From contig AP018794.1 in the NCBI GenBank assembly GCA_009731425.1, forward strand, positions 310,001-374,000: DNA of 64,000 bases, read 5' to 3'. Each line of letters starts with the position of its first letter. The stretch's first letter is position 1. Positions 25,608 to 34,734 of this stretch are shown piece by piece. The position numbers and the translations under genes were made by a program. Below the pieces are notes generated by a model, which worked only from the letters and a program-made list of their open reading frames with translations, was not told the origin of the DNA and ran no database searches. This stretch comes from Lachnospiraceae bacterium KM106-2. Lineage in GTDB: Bacteria; Bacillota; Clostridia; Lachnospirales; Lachnospiraceae.

Positions 25608-28145
25608 ATGCCAGATATGATTGTTCCACTGACAGAGACCTATTCTAAATGGAAAAAGTATTTTAAAGATTATCGTTATGTATATCTTTGTGCTATGTCG
25701 GGCTATGGAAAGACGACTAGTGCGCAATATTTTGCTAAGAATTATATGAAGTGCTGGTATTATCTAAGTGTTGAGGAAGCGGATTTTATAGAGAAGCTGA
25801 ATCACATTTTAAATCAAAAGATGGATGGAAGAGTATCTCCACTGATCATTATCGATGATCTGCAGTGGTTGTCCTCAGAAAGATGGAATCAATTTATATC
25901 AGCTATTGTCAGCGATAATGTTGTCTTACATAAGTTTCATTTCTTTTTATTGAGTCGTGCAGAACTACCACCAAATCTTAAACCATATCAATTAACAGGG
26001 CATTTGCTTGAGATTGATAATACATCCATGCGATTTCAGAGACCTCAATTTGAGAAGTTATTAGAGTTAAGAGGGATGGGAAGAACACAAAAAGAAGTTG
26101 AGTTTCTAGAGAAGAATGCTCATGATTATCCAGTTGCAGCAATGATTATTGTGAACCGATTAAAAAAATATAGTATTGATGAATTGCAGAAAAGTAATAC
26201 CTTGATGAAAGAGTTTAAATTTTGGGTGATTCAGGATATTTATATTTATTTCGATCAGAGATTGTTTAACAGATGGGAAGAGGATATTAGAGAATTTTTA
26301 ATTGAGATTGCTGGGTTTGAGGTATTCACAGTGGAGATGGCTGACTATATTCGAGGAAGAAACGATAGTGAAACTATTTTACATAAGATTATGAAAGTAG
26401 GTAGTTTTATAAAGCAAGTAGGAAATAGAATTGTGATCATGAATGAGGATAAAGAAAATGCAAAGAAGTTAGCAGCGGTTTCGAAAGCGGACCGGGAAGC
26501 GATTTTAAGAAACGAAATTCCGGCGGCTAATTTAGAGAAAGAGTATTCGATCTTCCCATTTTTTCGTTACTATTTAGTAAATCGCCAAGTAAAGGAGTTA
26601 TCCAAAGAAAGATGGAAACTCTTATATTCCCGTGCTGGATATTGGTACGAGAAAAAGAGAAGATTTCTTCAGGCAATGGATAGCTATCAGACAGCAGGAG
26701 AAAAAAATAAAGTAAAAGAGTTGATCATACAAAATGATGATTTATATGGAGGAGTCTCTGGTGTAGAGAAGATCGCTTCTTATATCGATCAGATGGAAAA
26801 AAAGGATTTATTGGATTCTCCGGAAATACTTGCGGTAGCTGCGTTATTAGAGTCCATTCGGCTTCATAAAGAAATTAGTGAAGCTTACTTAGATCGACTG
26901 GAATATTTAATGGAATCCATGGATAAGGATAGTACTTTATATTATAAGATGAGAACAAAGGTGATCTATTTAAAACTCGTTTTTCCTCATCGAGAAACCT
27001 ATAACCTACTAGGGAATATTAATAAGTATGGAGAGATATGCAGAGAATACCGGGTACATCTAAACAATGCTTGTATTACAGCTAATATTCCAAGTGTTAT
27101 CAACGGCGTAAAAGATATCTGTACCTGGTGCAGACATCCGGATGAGATTTGTGACTGTGTGAGAGAGCCGATGAGATATCTGCTCGGTGAAAGATTTACC
27201 GGAGCTGTTGATATTGGAGTTGGAGAAAATTATTATTATAAGAATCAGATCAATGAAGCGATCAGTAATGTTATCAAAGGACAATCAGCGTCCTTGGTGA
27301 AAAATAATCTGATTCTGACATTTGCCGCAAATGGCTGTCTTGCTCGTGTTTTTATAGCGGAAGGAAATATCGATACAGCTCAATCTATCATGACAGATTT
27401 AGAAAAGTTAGTACATACGAAAAAGGTCTATAGCTTATTAGCGAATATCAACACATTTAAGGTGAGAATAGCAATGTATCGCGATGATATTCCGACCATA
27501 CACAGCTGGTTGATTGAGGATGCTCCTAATGAATATGGCGAGATATTTATTACGCTGAGTTATCAATATATGACGAAACTTCGTGCATATATCAGAAATA
27601 ATGAGTTAACAAAAGCGATGATTTTGATAGAGAAGATAGAAGAGTTATGTTTGCGCTGCCATCGTTCCTTTGTCTGGATGAAAGTAATGTTACTAAAATC
27701 TCTGGTTTTGTATCGGCAACATGAGAAATGGGAAGCGGTATTTGATACAGTAATTAAGAAAGCGGCATCCTATCACTTTATCAGGGTCGTTGCAGATGAG
27801 GGTGTTTGTATCTACGAATTATTTATGTTAGCTAAGAAGAAAGGAAGATTTCACTCCTTTCAGGATCAGAAATTCTTAGATGAGCTGCAAGCTGAATTAG
27901 AGAAGATGGCTAGATATTATCCAAACTATTTAAAATATAAATCGAAAAGCAATCTTTATTTGTCGCCAATTGAGATGAGTGTACTTCAGAAGATCGTGGA
28001 GGGAAAGTCCAATCCGATTATTGCGGATGAGCTTAATATGACTGTTCATGGAATTAAGTATCATGTGACGAACATTTATCGAAAGATGAAGGTCAGAAAT
28101 AGAGCAGAAGCGATTGCAATCGCAAAAGAGAAAAAGATAGTATAA
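25608..28145 (+). CDS. MalT/LuxR-type STAND ATPase transcriptional activator
   Basis: An 845-residue signal-transducing ATPase regulator. The Walker A is in MSGYGKTTSAQ (about 29-39) and the Walker B is LIIIDDLQWL (about 79-88). A winged-helix/NOD part and a long TPR-like helical sensor region (about 330-760) follow. The C-terminal LuxR/GerE helix-turn-helix (about 783-845) contains LSPIEMSVLQKIVEGKSNPIIADEL (in part) and VKYHV-like IKYHVTNIYRKM. MalT-type proteins bind an inducer through the TPR region and then activate promoters. Position between the solute-binding gene and the extracellular reductase suggests one of these as target. Confidence 0.9.
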   Translation: MPDMIVPLTETYSKWKKYFKDYRYVYLCAMSGYGKTTSAQYFAKNYMKCWYYLSVEEADFIEKLNHILNQKMDGRVSPLIIIDDLQWLSSERWNQFISAIVSDNVVLHKFHFFLLSRAELPPNLKPYQLTGHLLEIDNTSMRFQRPQFEKLLELRGMGRTQKEVEFLEKNAHDYPVAAMIIVNRLKKYSIDELQKSNTLMKEFKFWVIQDIYIYFDQRLFNRWEEDIREFLIEIAGFEVFTVEMADYIRGRNDSETILHKIMKVGSFIKQVGNRIVIMNEDKENAKKLAAVSKADREAILRNEIPAANLEKEYSIFPFFRYYLVNRQVKELSKERWKLLYSRAGYWYEKKRRFLQAMDSYQTAGEKNKVKELIIQNDDLYGGVSGVEKIASYIDQMEKKDLLDSPEILAVAALLESIRLHKEISEAYLDRLEYLMESMDKDSTLYYKMRTKVIYLKLVFPHRETYNLLGNINKYGEICREYRVHLNNACITANIPSVINGVKDICTWCRHPDEICDCVREPMRYLLGERFTGAVDIGVGENYYYKNQINEAISNVIKGQSASLVKNNLILTFAANGCLARVFIAEGNIDTAQSIMTDLEKLVHTKKVYSLLANINTFKVRIAMYRDDIPTIHSWLIEDAPNEYGEIFITLSYQYMTKLRAYIRNNELTKAMILIEKIEELCLRCHRSFVWMKVMLLKSLVLYRQHEKWEAVFDTVIKKAASYHFIRVVADEGVCIYELFMLAKKKGRFHSFQDQKFLDELQAELEKMARYYPNYLKYKSKSNLYLSPIEMSVLQKIVEGKSNPIIADELNMTVHGIKYHVTNIYRKMKVRNRAEAIAIAKEKKIV

Positions 28146-28186
28146 AACATAAAAAATAGAAAAAAGTATTCTAGCCAGTCGGCTAC

Positions 28187-28380
28187 TTGTATAAAAATGC
28201 ATTAATGGTAAAATAGAAGCGTGATATGAATCAAATATATTTACATTATTTCTTATGTTCTAGGGAGGATAAGTTAGAAATTCGCAAACTGGGGAGTTGA
28301 ATAGGCGATATCTACAAATCGATAGGAAGAATATATGAAAAATGTAAGAAAGCCGGTATCCTTCCAAATACCGGCTTTTT
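28187..28380 (+). ncRNA. Candidate small RNA or leader transcript
   Basis: TTGTAT (28187-28192), 16 bases and an extended -10 TGG-TAAAAT (to 28214) predict a start near 28221. A strong terminator ends at 28380, giving a transcript of about 160 bases with no gene behind it (the next gene is on the other strand). Between lie small self-complementary parts: TCGC...GCGA enclosing AACT-GGGG-AGTT (28280-28309), and TATC...GATA. A possible 18-codon peptide (28335-28391) with weak ribosome site runs through the terminator, so the RNA reading is preferred. No known RNA family was recognised. Confidence 0.4.
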
Positions 28381-28384
28381 CCTT
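28349..28384 (+). terminator. Intrinsic terminator
   Basis: AAAGCCGGTAT pairs with ATACCGGCTTT across an eight-base loop, followed by a T-run. It is 200 bases after the LuxR-type gene and could end either that message or the candidate small RNA. Confidence 0.9.
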
Positions 28385-28473
28385 TATCTAATCTTAAAAT
28401 AGAAAGAAAAAGAAATTTTATGCGCAAAAAATAAATAATTTTGCGCTAGTAAAATGCGCAACATTGCGCAACA

Positions 28474-29052
28474 CTAAACTACAAAAGAACGGGATAGTAG
28501 AGTCATAAAGTTTAGAAGCTCTTTTTCCAGATCATAATTTCCATGATGTTTGGCCCAATCGGAACTATATCCTCGAATCGATATTAGAATCATACGGGTA
28601 AGAGAGTCTGGAGAAATCGTTGAGATAAGTTGATTTCGATTTTGTCCATCTGTAATACATTGGTGTAATAGTTGAAAGATAGGGCGTTCTTCATCAAGAT
28701 GATTAAATTCATCCGAACAAAGTGGTTCTGAACTGATCAAACGACACGCCTCGATACCTTGGTGAACCGTATATGAGGCATACCACGTGCAAAATAGAAG
28801 GAGATTCCTATGTGCGTCTTCGGTAAAATAAGTATTTGCATGCTCGGTCAGATAGGAGTCCATACTTTGAAAAAGTACACTAGCTAAATCACCTTTGTTA
28901 GGAAAGTAGTGATAAAATGTGCCGGTAGAAATGTTGATTTCTTTGCAGATACCACGAACCGTAATATGTTCATAGCCATCACGCATAATAATCGCTTTCA
29001 TCTGCTTATAAAGTTCTTCTTTACGGTGTATATATTTTGGTGAATGGTTCAT
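28474..29052 (-). CDS. TetR family transcriptional regulator
   Basis: A 192-residue one-domain repressor: N-terminal helix-turn-helix at about 20-60 (ITVRGICKEINISTGTFYHYFPNKGDL, in part) and a helical ligand-binding C-terminal part. The frame is open to 29082, but ATG 29052 has AAGGAG 6 bases upstream and gives MNHSPKYIHRKEELYKQM. The palindrome at 29067-29084 sits directly before the ribosome site and is a likely autoregulatory operator. It lies downstream of, and in the same direction as, the extracellular reductase gene, separated by a MITE-like insertion; the two may once have been one transcript. Ligand unknown. Confidence 0.88.
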   Translation of the reverse strand: MNHSPKYIHRKEELYKQMKAIIMRDGYEHITVRGICKEINISTGTFYHYFPNKGDLASVLFQSMDSYLTEHANTYFTEDAHRNLLLFCTWYASYTVHQGIEACRLISSEPLCSDEFNHLDEERPIFQLLHQCITDGQNRNQLISTISPDSLTRMILISIRGYSSDWAKHHGNYDLEKELLNFMTLLSRSFVV

Positions 29053-29066
29053 ATTTTCTCCTTTTG

Positions 29067-29084
29067 GTTTGTTAAATATCAAAC
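29067..29084. promoter_or_regulatory. Probable TetR autoregulatory operator
   Basis: GTTTGTTAAATATCAAAC is an 18-bp near-perfect palindrome (one mismatched pair) 15 bases before the tetR start codon. Confidence 0.5.
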
Positions 29085-29099
29085 GAATTCTATGTAAAA

Positions 29100-29382
29100 A
29101 CAGGCAGTCTATAAGGACTGCCTGTCAGCTTGTCGACAAAGTCGCCAAGCTTGGATGAAAGGCACCTTTCATCCAGTTTTCAATCGGAGCTGACTGGTAC
29201 TCGTTCGTGCAAGTGGCAAGATCGGCCACCTGCTCGCACCAGTCCAGAAGCCGAAAAGCGCGGTTTCCGGCTTCTGATTTCAAATGGAGAACGAAGTTCT
29301 CCAAACCTCTCCCCAAGATAGAAATTGGGTGAATAAAAGTAATTGTCTACAGTCTGACAGGCAGTCTATAAGGACTGCCTGT
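29100..29382. mobile_element. MITE-like hairpin-rich element flanked by 26-bp direct repeats
   Basis: A 26-bp hairpin sequence (core AGGCAGTC...GACTGCCT) occurs identically at 29100-29125 and 29357-29382. The 231 bases between begin CAGCTTGTCGACAAAG and end with the imperfect reverse complement CTTTGT-like AATTGTCTACAGTCTG, so the ends are terminal inverted repeats (CAGnnTGTnGACAA). The interior is GC-richer than its surroundings and is a chain of hairpins (GGATGAAAGG..CCTTTCATCC, a long GACTGGT..ACCAGTC stem, AGAAGCCG..CGGCTTCT, GGAGAAC..GTTCTCC). It has no credible gene. I read it as a non-autonomous element inserted into, and duplicating, a terminator hairpin. The left copy still has T5 on the minus strand. 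Confidence 0.7.
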
Positions 29383-29395
29383 TTCTTTAGATTAT

Positions 29396-31273
29396 TTATT
29401 TTGTAAAGGAAGCAGCTTTTTCGCCAGCAATACGACCAAATACTACAGTATCTGTTAATGCATTACCACCAAGACGGTTAGTTCCGTGGATTCCTCCAGT
29501 TACTTCACCAGCAGCATATAAACCTTTAATTACTTTATTGTTAGCATCTAAAACTTCTGTATTAGTGTTGATCTTAACACCACCCATAGTATGGTGAACA
29601 GTTGGAACACGTACTGCTGCATAGTAAGGAGCAGTATTGATACCGTTGTTTACACCATCAGTATCTGTAAATAAGGAACGACCAAATTCGTCTGTTTTAC
29701 CTTCTTTGTCGCCACCTTTACAGTAACGGTTGTATTCTTTAACAGAAGCTTTTAAGTTATCAGCAGAAACGCCCATTTGTTTTGCAAGATCTTCTAACGT
29801 ATCAGCTTTGATCGCACGTCCGGCTGCAACTAAGTCGCTCATTTTTTCACCGAAGTTGTTCAATTCATCACCGTTTGGATAAGTATCGCTATCCATTACG
29901 ATATACATTGTTTTGTCTTTTTGTTCAAATAATCCAAGTGTCATATCATCACGACGTCCAGCTTCGTTTACGAAACGTTTACCGTCTAAGTTAACGAAGA
30001 TACGGCTTTCTACGGCATGTTCGATGTTACCAGAAAGACTTCCTGTTTCAGGGTCTCCAAGAGGTAATAACTGAATGTTACCCATTTGAGTTAAATCAGC
30101 ACCAACTTCTTCTGCCATTTTGATACCATCGCCTTTGATCGTAGAAGTGTTTGTACTCTTAATTGAATCATCAAGTGTAGGCCATTTTTTGTTGATTTCA
30201 TTTGCTTCTTGACGCATTTCAACGTTTTGTCCAAAACCACCAGTTGCAAGAACAACACCACCGTTAGATTTTACTGTGATCTTGTTACCAGTTTTACCAG
30301 TACATTCTACGCCAGTTACAACATCGCCATCTTTAATTAAAGATTTTGCAGTTGTTTCATATAACATTGTAATGCCATCATTTTTATCCATGTACTCTTG
30401 GTATGTTTTAAAGAATCCAGTACCTTCTGGTTCTTCTGGCTTATGAGCACGTGGCCATAAACCACCAGTTACTGTAAATGGTTGATCATAGAATTTCATT
30501 CCAAGACTCTTAAGCCATTCCACACCTGACCATGCATTATCAGTTAAGGTATGAACAAGTTTGGTATCGCCTTCTTTGTCTCCACCTTCATAAGTCTGTT
30601 CATAATGTTTTGCAACGCTGTCTTTGTTGTCTTTTGCTGTTTTACTTCCATCATCAACGGCATTTAAGGCACCACCAGAAAGGATTGTGTTACCACCCAT
30701 TTTAGTTGTAGTTTCAATAACAACAACTTTTTTACCTTGTTGATTTGCAGTTACAGCAGCAGCCATACCAGCACCACCCGCACCGATAACGACAACGTCA
30801 GCAGTAAGTTCTTTATCTTCTTCTTTAACTACATCTTTTTTCTTTGCTTTTAAAGTTTCAATATCAGAATCACTTAAACCAGCTTGTTTTAAGGCATCTG
30901 CAGTACCGTTAAGGATTGCATTACTTGTAAGTGTAGCGCCAGTTACAACATCAAGACCAAGACCTTGTGTTTCGATAATTTCGTTAGGGAAAGATTCTGC
31001 AACAGGTGCACCGATACCCGCTGTTTCCTGATGATCGATCTTAACATCAGTGATCTTATCTTTTGTTACAGTAACCGTAACAGTAAGATCGTGCATACCA
31101 GTTGCTTTAGCAGTGTATGTACCTGCTTTGTAAGAGATAGCCGCATTCCCCTTAGCGGCATCTTTTGTGCTGTCTTTTGAAGAACAGCCTGTAAGAGATG
31201 TTGTTGCAAGTAATGCAACAAGTCCAAGCGCTAATGCTTGTTTTTTCGTTTTTTGTATAAAGTTTTGTTTCAT
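29396..31273 (-). CDS. Extracellular FMN/FAD-dependent reductase lipoprotein (fumarate/urocanate reductase family)
   Basis: A 625-residue secreted lipoprotein: signal peptide and lipobox SLTGC (Cys about 30). An FMN-binding domain (about 50-130) ends in VVTGATLTS, the segment where FMN is covalently attached to Thr by ApbE-type flavinylation. An FAD-binding fumarate-reductase-like domain (about 158-625) has VVVIGAGGAGMAAAV, KMGGNTILSGG, HHTMGGVKI and GLYAAGEVTGGIHGTNRLGGNAL (in part). These enzymes reduce fumarate, urocanate, cinnamates or similar enoates at the cell surface using electrons from membrane flavoproteins. The acceptor cannot be told from sequence. Ribosome site GGAGGATG. No apbE gene is in the window. 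Confidence 0.92.
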   Translation of the reverse strand: MKQNFIQKTKKQALALGLVALLATTSLTGCSSKDSTKDAAKGNAAISYKAGTYTAKATGMHDLTVTVTVTKDKITDVKIDHQETAGIGAPVAESFPNEIIETQGLGLDVVTGATLTSNAILNGTADALKQAGLSDSDIETLKAKKKDVVKEEDKELTADVVVIGAGGAGMAAAVTANQQGKKVVVIETTTKMGGNTILSGGALNAVDDGSKTAKDNKDSVAKHYEQTYEGGDKEGDTKLVHTLTDNAWSGVEWLKSLGMKFYDQPFTVTGGLWPRAHKPEEPEGTGFFKTYQEYMDKNDGITMLYETTAKSLIKDGDVVTGVECTGKTGNKITVKSNGGVVLATGGFGQNVEMRQEANEINKKWPTLDDSIKSTNTSTIKGDGIKMAEEVGADLTQMGNIQLLPLGDPETGSLSGNIEHAVESRIFVNLDGKRFVNEAGRRDDMTLGLFEQKDKTMYIVMDSDTYPNGDELNNFGEKMSDLVAAGRAIKADTLEDLAKQMGVSADNLKASVKEYNRYCKGGDKEGKTDEFGRSLFTDTDGVNNGINTAPYYAAVRVPTVHHTMGGVKINTNTEVLDANNKVIKGLYAAGEVTGGIHGTNRLGGNALTDTVVFGRIAGEKAASFTK

Positions 31274-31303
31274 ACATCCTCCACATTAACTAATTTTTTT
31301 ATA

Positions 31304-31375
31304 ACACGTTCTAAAACGTGTCTGTTAATTTTATAACATAGTTCGACAAAAAATACTAATGGTAAATTGTACCAT
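31304..31375 (-). promoter_or_regulatory. Reductase promoter with two palindromes
   Basis: Read leftward, an extended -10 TGG-TACAAT lies inside the palindrome ATGGTAAATTGTACCAT (31359-31375). Between it and the gene, ACACGTTCTAAAACGTGT (31304-31321) is a perfect 18-bp palindrome in the leader, well placed for a repressor. Confidence 0.55.
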
Positions 31376-31403
31376 GACTGTTATTGTCATATTTATAACG
31401 GTA

Positions 31404-31432
31404 TTTTCATATTAGACTAATAGTGTTATAAT
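31404..31432 (+). promoter_or_regulatory. Aminopeptidase gene promoter
   Basis: TTTTCA (31404-31409), 17 bases, TATAAT (31427-31432). Confidence 0.6.
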
Positions 31433-31472
31433 ATTACAGAAAGTAAGATTAATTTACATAGGAGGAATAGGA

Positions 31473-32846
31473 ATGGAAAGAAAGTCAGCATGGGAAATGA
31501 ATTATGATGAAAATGCAGTAAAAGACTTATGCGAGAGATATAAAAACTATATATCAGACTGTAAGACAGAACGAGAATGCGTAACAGAAGCAGTTCGTAT
31601 CGCAAAAGAGCATGGTTACAAAGATTTAGACGAAGTAATCAAGGCTGGAACAAAATTAAAAGCCGGAGATAAAGTTTATGCAACTAATATGAAGAAAAAT
31701 ATCGTATTATTCTGCATCGGTAAAAAGAAATTAGAAGAAGGAATGAATATTCTTGGAGCTCATATCGATTCTCCACGATTAGATATTAAGCAGAACCCAT
31801 TATATGAGGATACTGATCTTGCATTATTAGATACTCATTACTATGGTGGAATCAAGAAATATCAATGGGTTGCACTTCCACTTGCCCTACATGGTGTTGT
31901 TGCATTAAAAGATGGCAGCGTAGTAGAAGTTGTCATTGGTGAAAAAGATGATGATCCTGTTATCGGTGTATCTGATCTGTTGATCCATCTTGCTGCAGAC
32001 CAAATGGACAAAAAAGGTTCTAAGGTTGTAGAAGGGGAAGACTTAAATATCTTGATCGGAAGTATTCCTTTAAAGGGAGAGGACAAAGATAAAGTAAAAG
32101 CTAATATCGTTAAGATCTTAAAAGATACTTACGGTTTTGAGGAAGAGGATTTCTTATCAGCTGAATTAGAAGCAGTTCCAGCTGGACGTGCAAGAGATTA
32201 TGGAATTGATCGAAGCATGATCATGGGATACGGTCATGATGACCGAGTATGTGCTTACACATCATTAGAAGCAATGCTTGAAGTTGAGAATCCAGAACGT
32301 ACTAGTGTATGCCTTCTTGTTGATAAAGAAGAGATCGGAAGTGTTGGTGCTACTGGTATGCATTCAAGATTTTTTGAAAATACAGTTGCTGAAATTTTGG
32401 ATTGTATGGGAGAATACTCTGATCTTAAAGTTAGAAGAGCAATGCAAAATTCTAAGATGTTATCAAGTGATGTAAGTGCTGCATTTGATCCAAATTACGC
32501 AGGAGTAAATGAGAAGAAGAATACAGCTTACTTTGGAAAAGGTATTGTATTCAATAAGTTCACTGGTTCCAGAGGTAAAGGTGGAAGCAATGATGCAAAT
32601 GCAGAATATGTTGCTGAGATCAGAAATATCATGGATAAGCATGAAGTTGCATTCCAGACAGCAGAGCTTGGTAAAGTAGATCAAGGTGGCGGTGGTACGA
32701 TCGCATACATCATGGCAAACTACAATATGCAAGTAATTGATTCTGGTGTTGCAGTTCAAAACATGCATGCTCCATGGGAGGTTGTAAGTAAGATTGATGT
32801 TTACGCAGCTAAGAAATGCTATCATGCATTCTTAATTGAAGCATAG
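31473..32846 (+). CDS. M18 family aminopeptidase (aspartyl aminopeptidase-like)
   Basis: Cytosolic dinuclear zinc aminopeptidase of 457 residues that removes N-terminal residues, typically acidic ones, from peptides. Metal and catalytic motifs are visible in order: GAHIDSPRLD (first His and Asp), GHDDRVCAY, DKEEIGSVGATGMHS (Glu pair) and NMHAPWEV (last His). The start is set by AGGAGGAAT 7 bases before the ATG. It is monocistronic with a good promoter and a shared terminator. Length is normal for M18. Confidence 0.93.
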   Translation: MERKSAWEMNYDENAVKDLCERYKNYISDCKTERECVTEAVRIAKEHGYKDLDEVIKAGTKLKAGDKVYATNMKKNIVLFCIGKKKLEEGMNILGAHIDSPRLDIKQNPLYEDTDLALLDTHYYGGIKKYQWVALPLALHGVVALKDGSVVEVVIGEKDDDPVIGVSDLLIHLAADQMDKKGSKVVEGEDLNILIGSIPLKGEDKDKVKANIVKILKDTYGFEEEDFLSAELEAVPAGRARDYGIDRSMIMGYGHDDRVCAYTSLEAMLEVENPERTSVCLLVDKEEIGSVGATGMHSRFFENTVAEILDCMGEYSDLKVRRAMQNSKMLSSDVSAAFDPNYAGVNEKKNTAYFGKGIVFNKFTGSRGKGGSNDANAEYVAEIRNIMDKHEVAFQTAELGKVDQGGGGTIAYIMANYNMQVIDSGVAVQNMHAPWEVVSKIDVYAAKKCYHAFLIEA

Positions 32847-32853
32847 ATAAAAG

Positions 32854-32897
32854 TAAAAAAAGCTCTTGGGATTTTAGGTATCCCAAGAGCTTTTTTT
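32854..32897. terminator. Bidirectional terminator
   Basis: AAAAAGCTCTTGGGA pairs with TCCCAAGAGCTTTTT. A-run on the left and T-run on the right serve the aminopeptidase gene and the converging chemoreceptor gene. Confidence 0.93.
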
Positions 32898-34596
32898 AAT
32901 ATTCAAACTGATTGATATATTTTTCTAAGTGTTTTGTGCTTTCTTTTGTTCTTCTGGAAATCTCAAGTACATCGGATACTTTGGTAGAAATATCAGAGTT
33001 ATGTTCTGCAATGGAACTTCCTCCGGCAGCACTTTCATTTACTGCATTTGTGATGCCTTCCATAGCGGTAGACATATCTTTTAATTCTGTAGTGATCGCA
33101 CCAATAGCGGAATCGATATTCTGAACAAATTCTGTCATAAAAGAGGAATCTCCTTCGTAGGTATCTCCGGCCTTAACAAGTAACTCATAAGCGGATAATA
33201 CATTTTCGTTTACGAAAGTGATGATATCTTGACTGGAAGTGATCAGATTATTAACAGATACCATGGTATTATCAACGACGGTATGGATTTCACTAACGGC
33301 TTCTGCTGATTGATCTGATAAGGCTTTGATCTGATCGGCAACAACAGTAAATCCACGTCCGGCTTCACCAGCTCTTGCAGCTTCAATCGATGCATTTAAG
33401 GATAATAGTTTAGTTTGCTCTGCGATACCCGTGATCGTTTCAGCTAATACTTTAATTTCTTGGATTCCTTTTGATTCTTGAATTGCTTTTTCTACTTTGA
33501 CTTTGGCATCAGCGATTGTTTCTTTGGCAATGTCTTGTTCCCCAACGGCATTTTGTTTGATGCTTCCAGCACGTTGATAAATGGCATTTGCTCGTTCATG
33601 TCCTTCGCTCATGTGATCCGATAAGGACTGTGTATTGGATTCGATCTGGTTAACAGAAGAAAGGACTTGTTCACTACCGGCAGCAGATTCCTCCATACCA
33701 GCTGAGATCTCTTCGGTCGTTGCAGCGACATTATCTACATCGGAACTTAACTCTTCAAGGGAGCGGTAAGCTTTATCCATCGCCGTATTGATCTGATTGG
33801 ATTCTTCTTCAAATTTCTTCATGATTGCACCAAAGGATTCACAAAGGGTTATCGTTGATTGCGTGATCATACCTAATTCATCTTTATAATGGATCTTTTT
33901 TAATTTAGGAAGTACGGTATATTTTTTGTTTGCCATTTGTTTTAACTGCTCGTTGATGATGACGATCGGACCAACTAGTTTTCGAGCTCCGATACTTGCT
34001 AAGAGAATGGCGAACAGACAGCAGAATATTGTGATGATAATCGCTCGTTCCACAAGAATTTTAATGGATTGATCAAGCTGTGATTCGTCAGCACCTACAT
34101 AGAAGATACCGATCACTTTTTGGTTACGATCTACAATCGGATGGTAGGTAGCCATATAAGATACACCGCCATTTTCAACGGTTCCAGTGTAAGTGTTGCC
34201 ACCTAATACAATCTTAGAGATTTTGGAATCGATCTTAGTACCAGTAAGATGACTTTTTGTTTTGGAGTCTTTAAAACTAGTAGCACTTCTAACATCACCT
34301 ACTGTTAGAGTTACCTGATAGCCAGTTGATTCAAAGAGAGTGTCGACATAGTCGTTATTAGAAGTGACGCATTGAACACCTTTGAACAACTTACCGTTGG
34401 TGATGCTCCAATCTCCAGGATATCGTTGCTCGTATAACTCATTTACCAGTTTGTAAGCATCGCTGGTTGTTGATTTGAATGATTCTATATTCTTATCTTT
34501 GGCAGTCCATACCAGTGTATATGACATAAAGCAGCTGGATGCTATGATAATGAGAGAAATCAAAATCAATATTTTTCTTTTTAGCTTCTTCTTCAT
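32896..34596 (-). CDS. Methyl-accepting chemotaxis protein with single-Cache sensor
   Basis: A 566-residue chemoreceptor: membrane helix at about 9-28, an extracellular single-Cache domain (about 33-185; [15 protein letters not shown] and [24 protein letters not shown], in part) of the type found in small organic-acid or amine sensors, a second helix at about 188-210, a HAMP-like linker and the methyl-accepting bundle with tip [25 protein letters not shown] (in part). The frame is open to 34668, but ATG 34596 has AGGAGGAAAGAT directly upstream. It shares a terminator with the aminopeptidase gene. No che genes are adjacent. Confidence 0.93.
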   Translation of the reverse strand: MKKKLKRKILILISLIIIASSCFMSYTLVWTAKDKNIESFKSTTSDAYKLVNELYEQRYPGDWSITNGKLFKGVQCVTSNNDYVDTLFESTGYQVTLTVGDVRSATSFKDSKTKSHLTGTKIDSKISKIVLGGNTYTGTVENGGVSYMATYHPIVDRNQKVIGIFYVGADESQLDQSIKILVERAIIITIFCCLFAILLASIGARKLVGPIVIINEQLKQMANKKYTVLPKLKKIHYKDELGMITQSTITLCESFGAIMKKFEEESNQINTAMDKAYRSLEELSSDVDNVAATTEEISAGMEESAAGSEQVLSSVNQIESNTQSLSDHMSEGHERANAIYQRAGSIKQNAVGEQDIAKETIADAKVKVEKAIQESKGIQEIKVLAETITGIAEQTKLLSLNASIEAARAGEAGRGFTVVADQIKALSDQSAEAVSEIHTVVDNTMVSVNNLITSSQDIITFVNENVLSAYELLVKAGDTYEGDSSFMTEFVQNIDSAIGAITTELKDMSTAMEGITNAVNESAAGGSSIAEHNSDISTKVSDVLEISRRTKESTKHLEKYINQFEY

Positions 34597-34734
34597 ATCT
34601 TTCCTCCTCTGTATTTTAAAAATTATAATAGAAGAAAATGGCACTTTATCATATAAAATTATGGACATATTCTTACTGAATATGACTTAATCTTTAAATA
34701 AATGTAAATATAAAGCGGTATATGTAATTAAATG

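Noticed and set aside
28276..28335. c-di-GMP (GEMM) riboswitch suggested by GCAAACTGGGG
   Set aside because: The second conserved block (GACGCAAAGCC) and the P1/P2 helices are missing, and no gene follows on that strand.
29125..29321. Two overlapping 63-codon frames in the element between tetR and the reductase
   Set aside because: They lie on opposite strands over a chain of hairpins, without ribosome sites. The structure comes from inverted repeats, not from coding.
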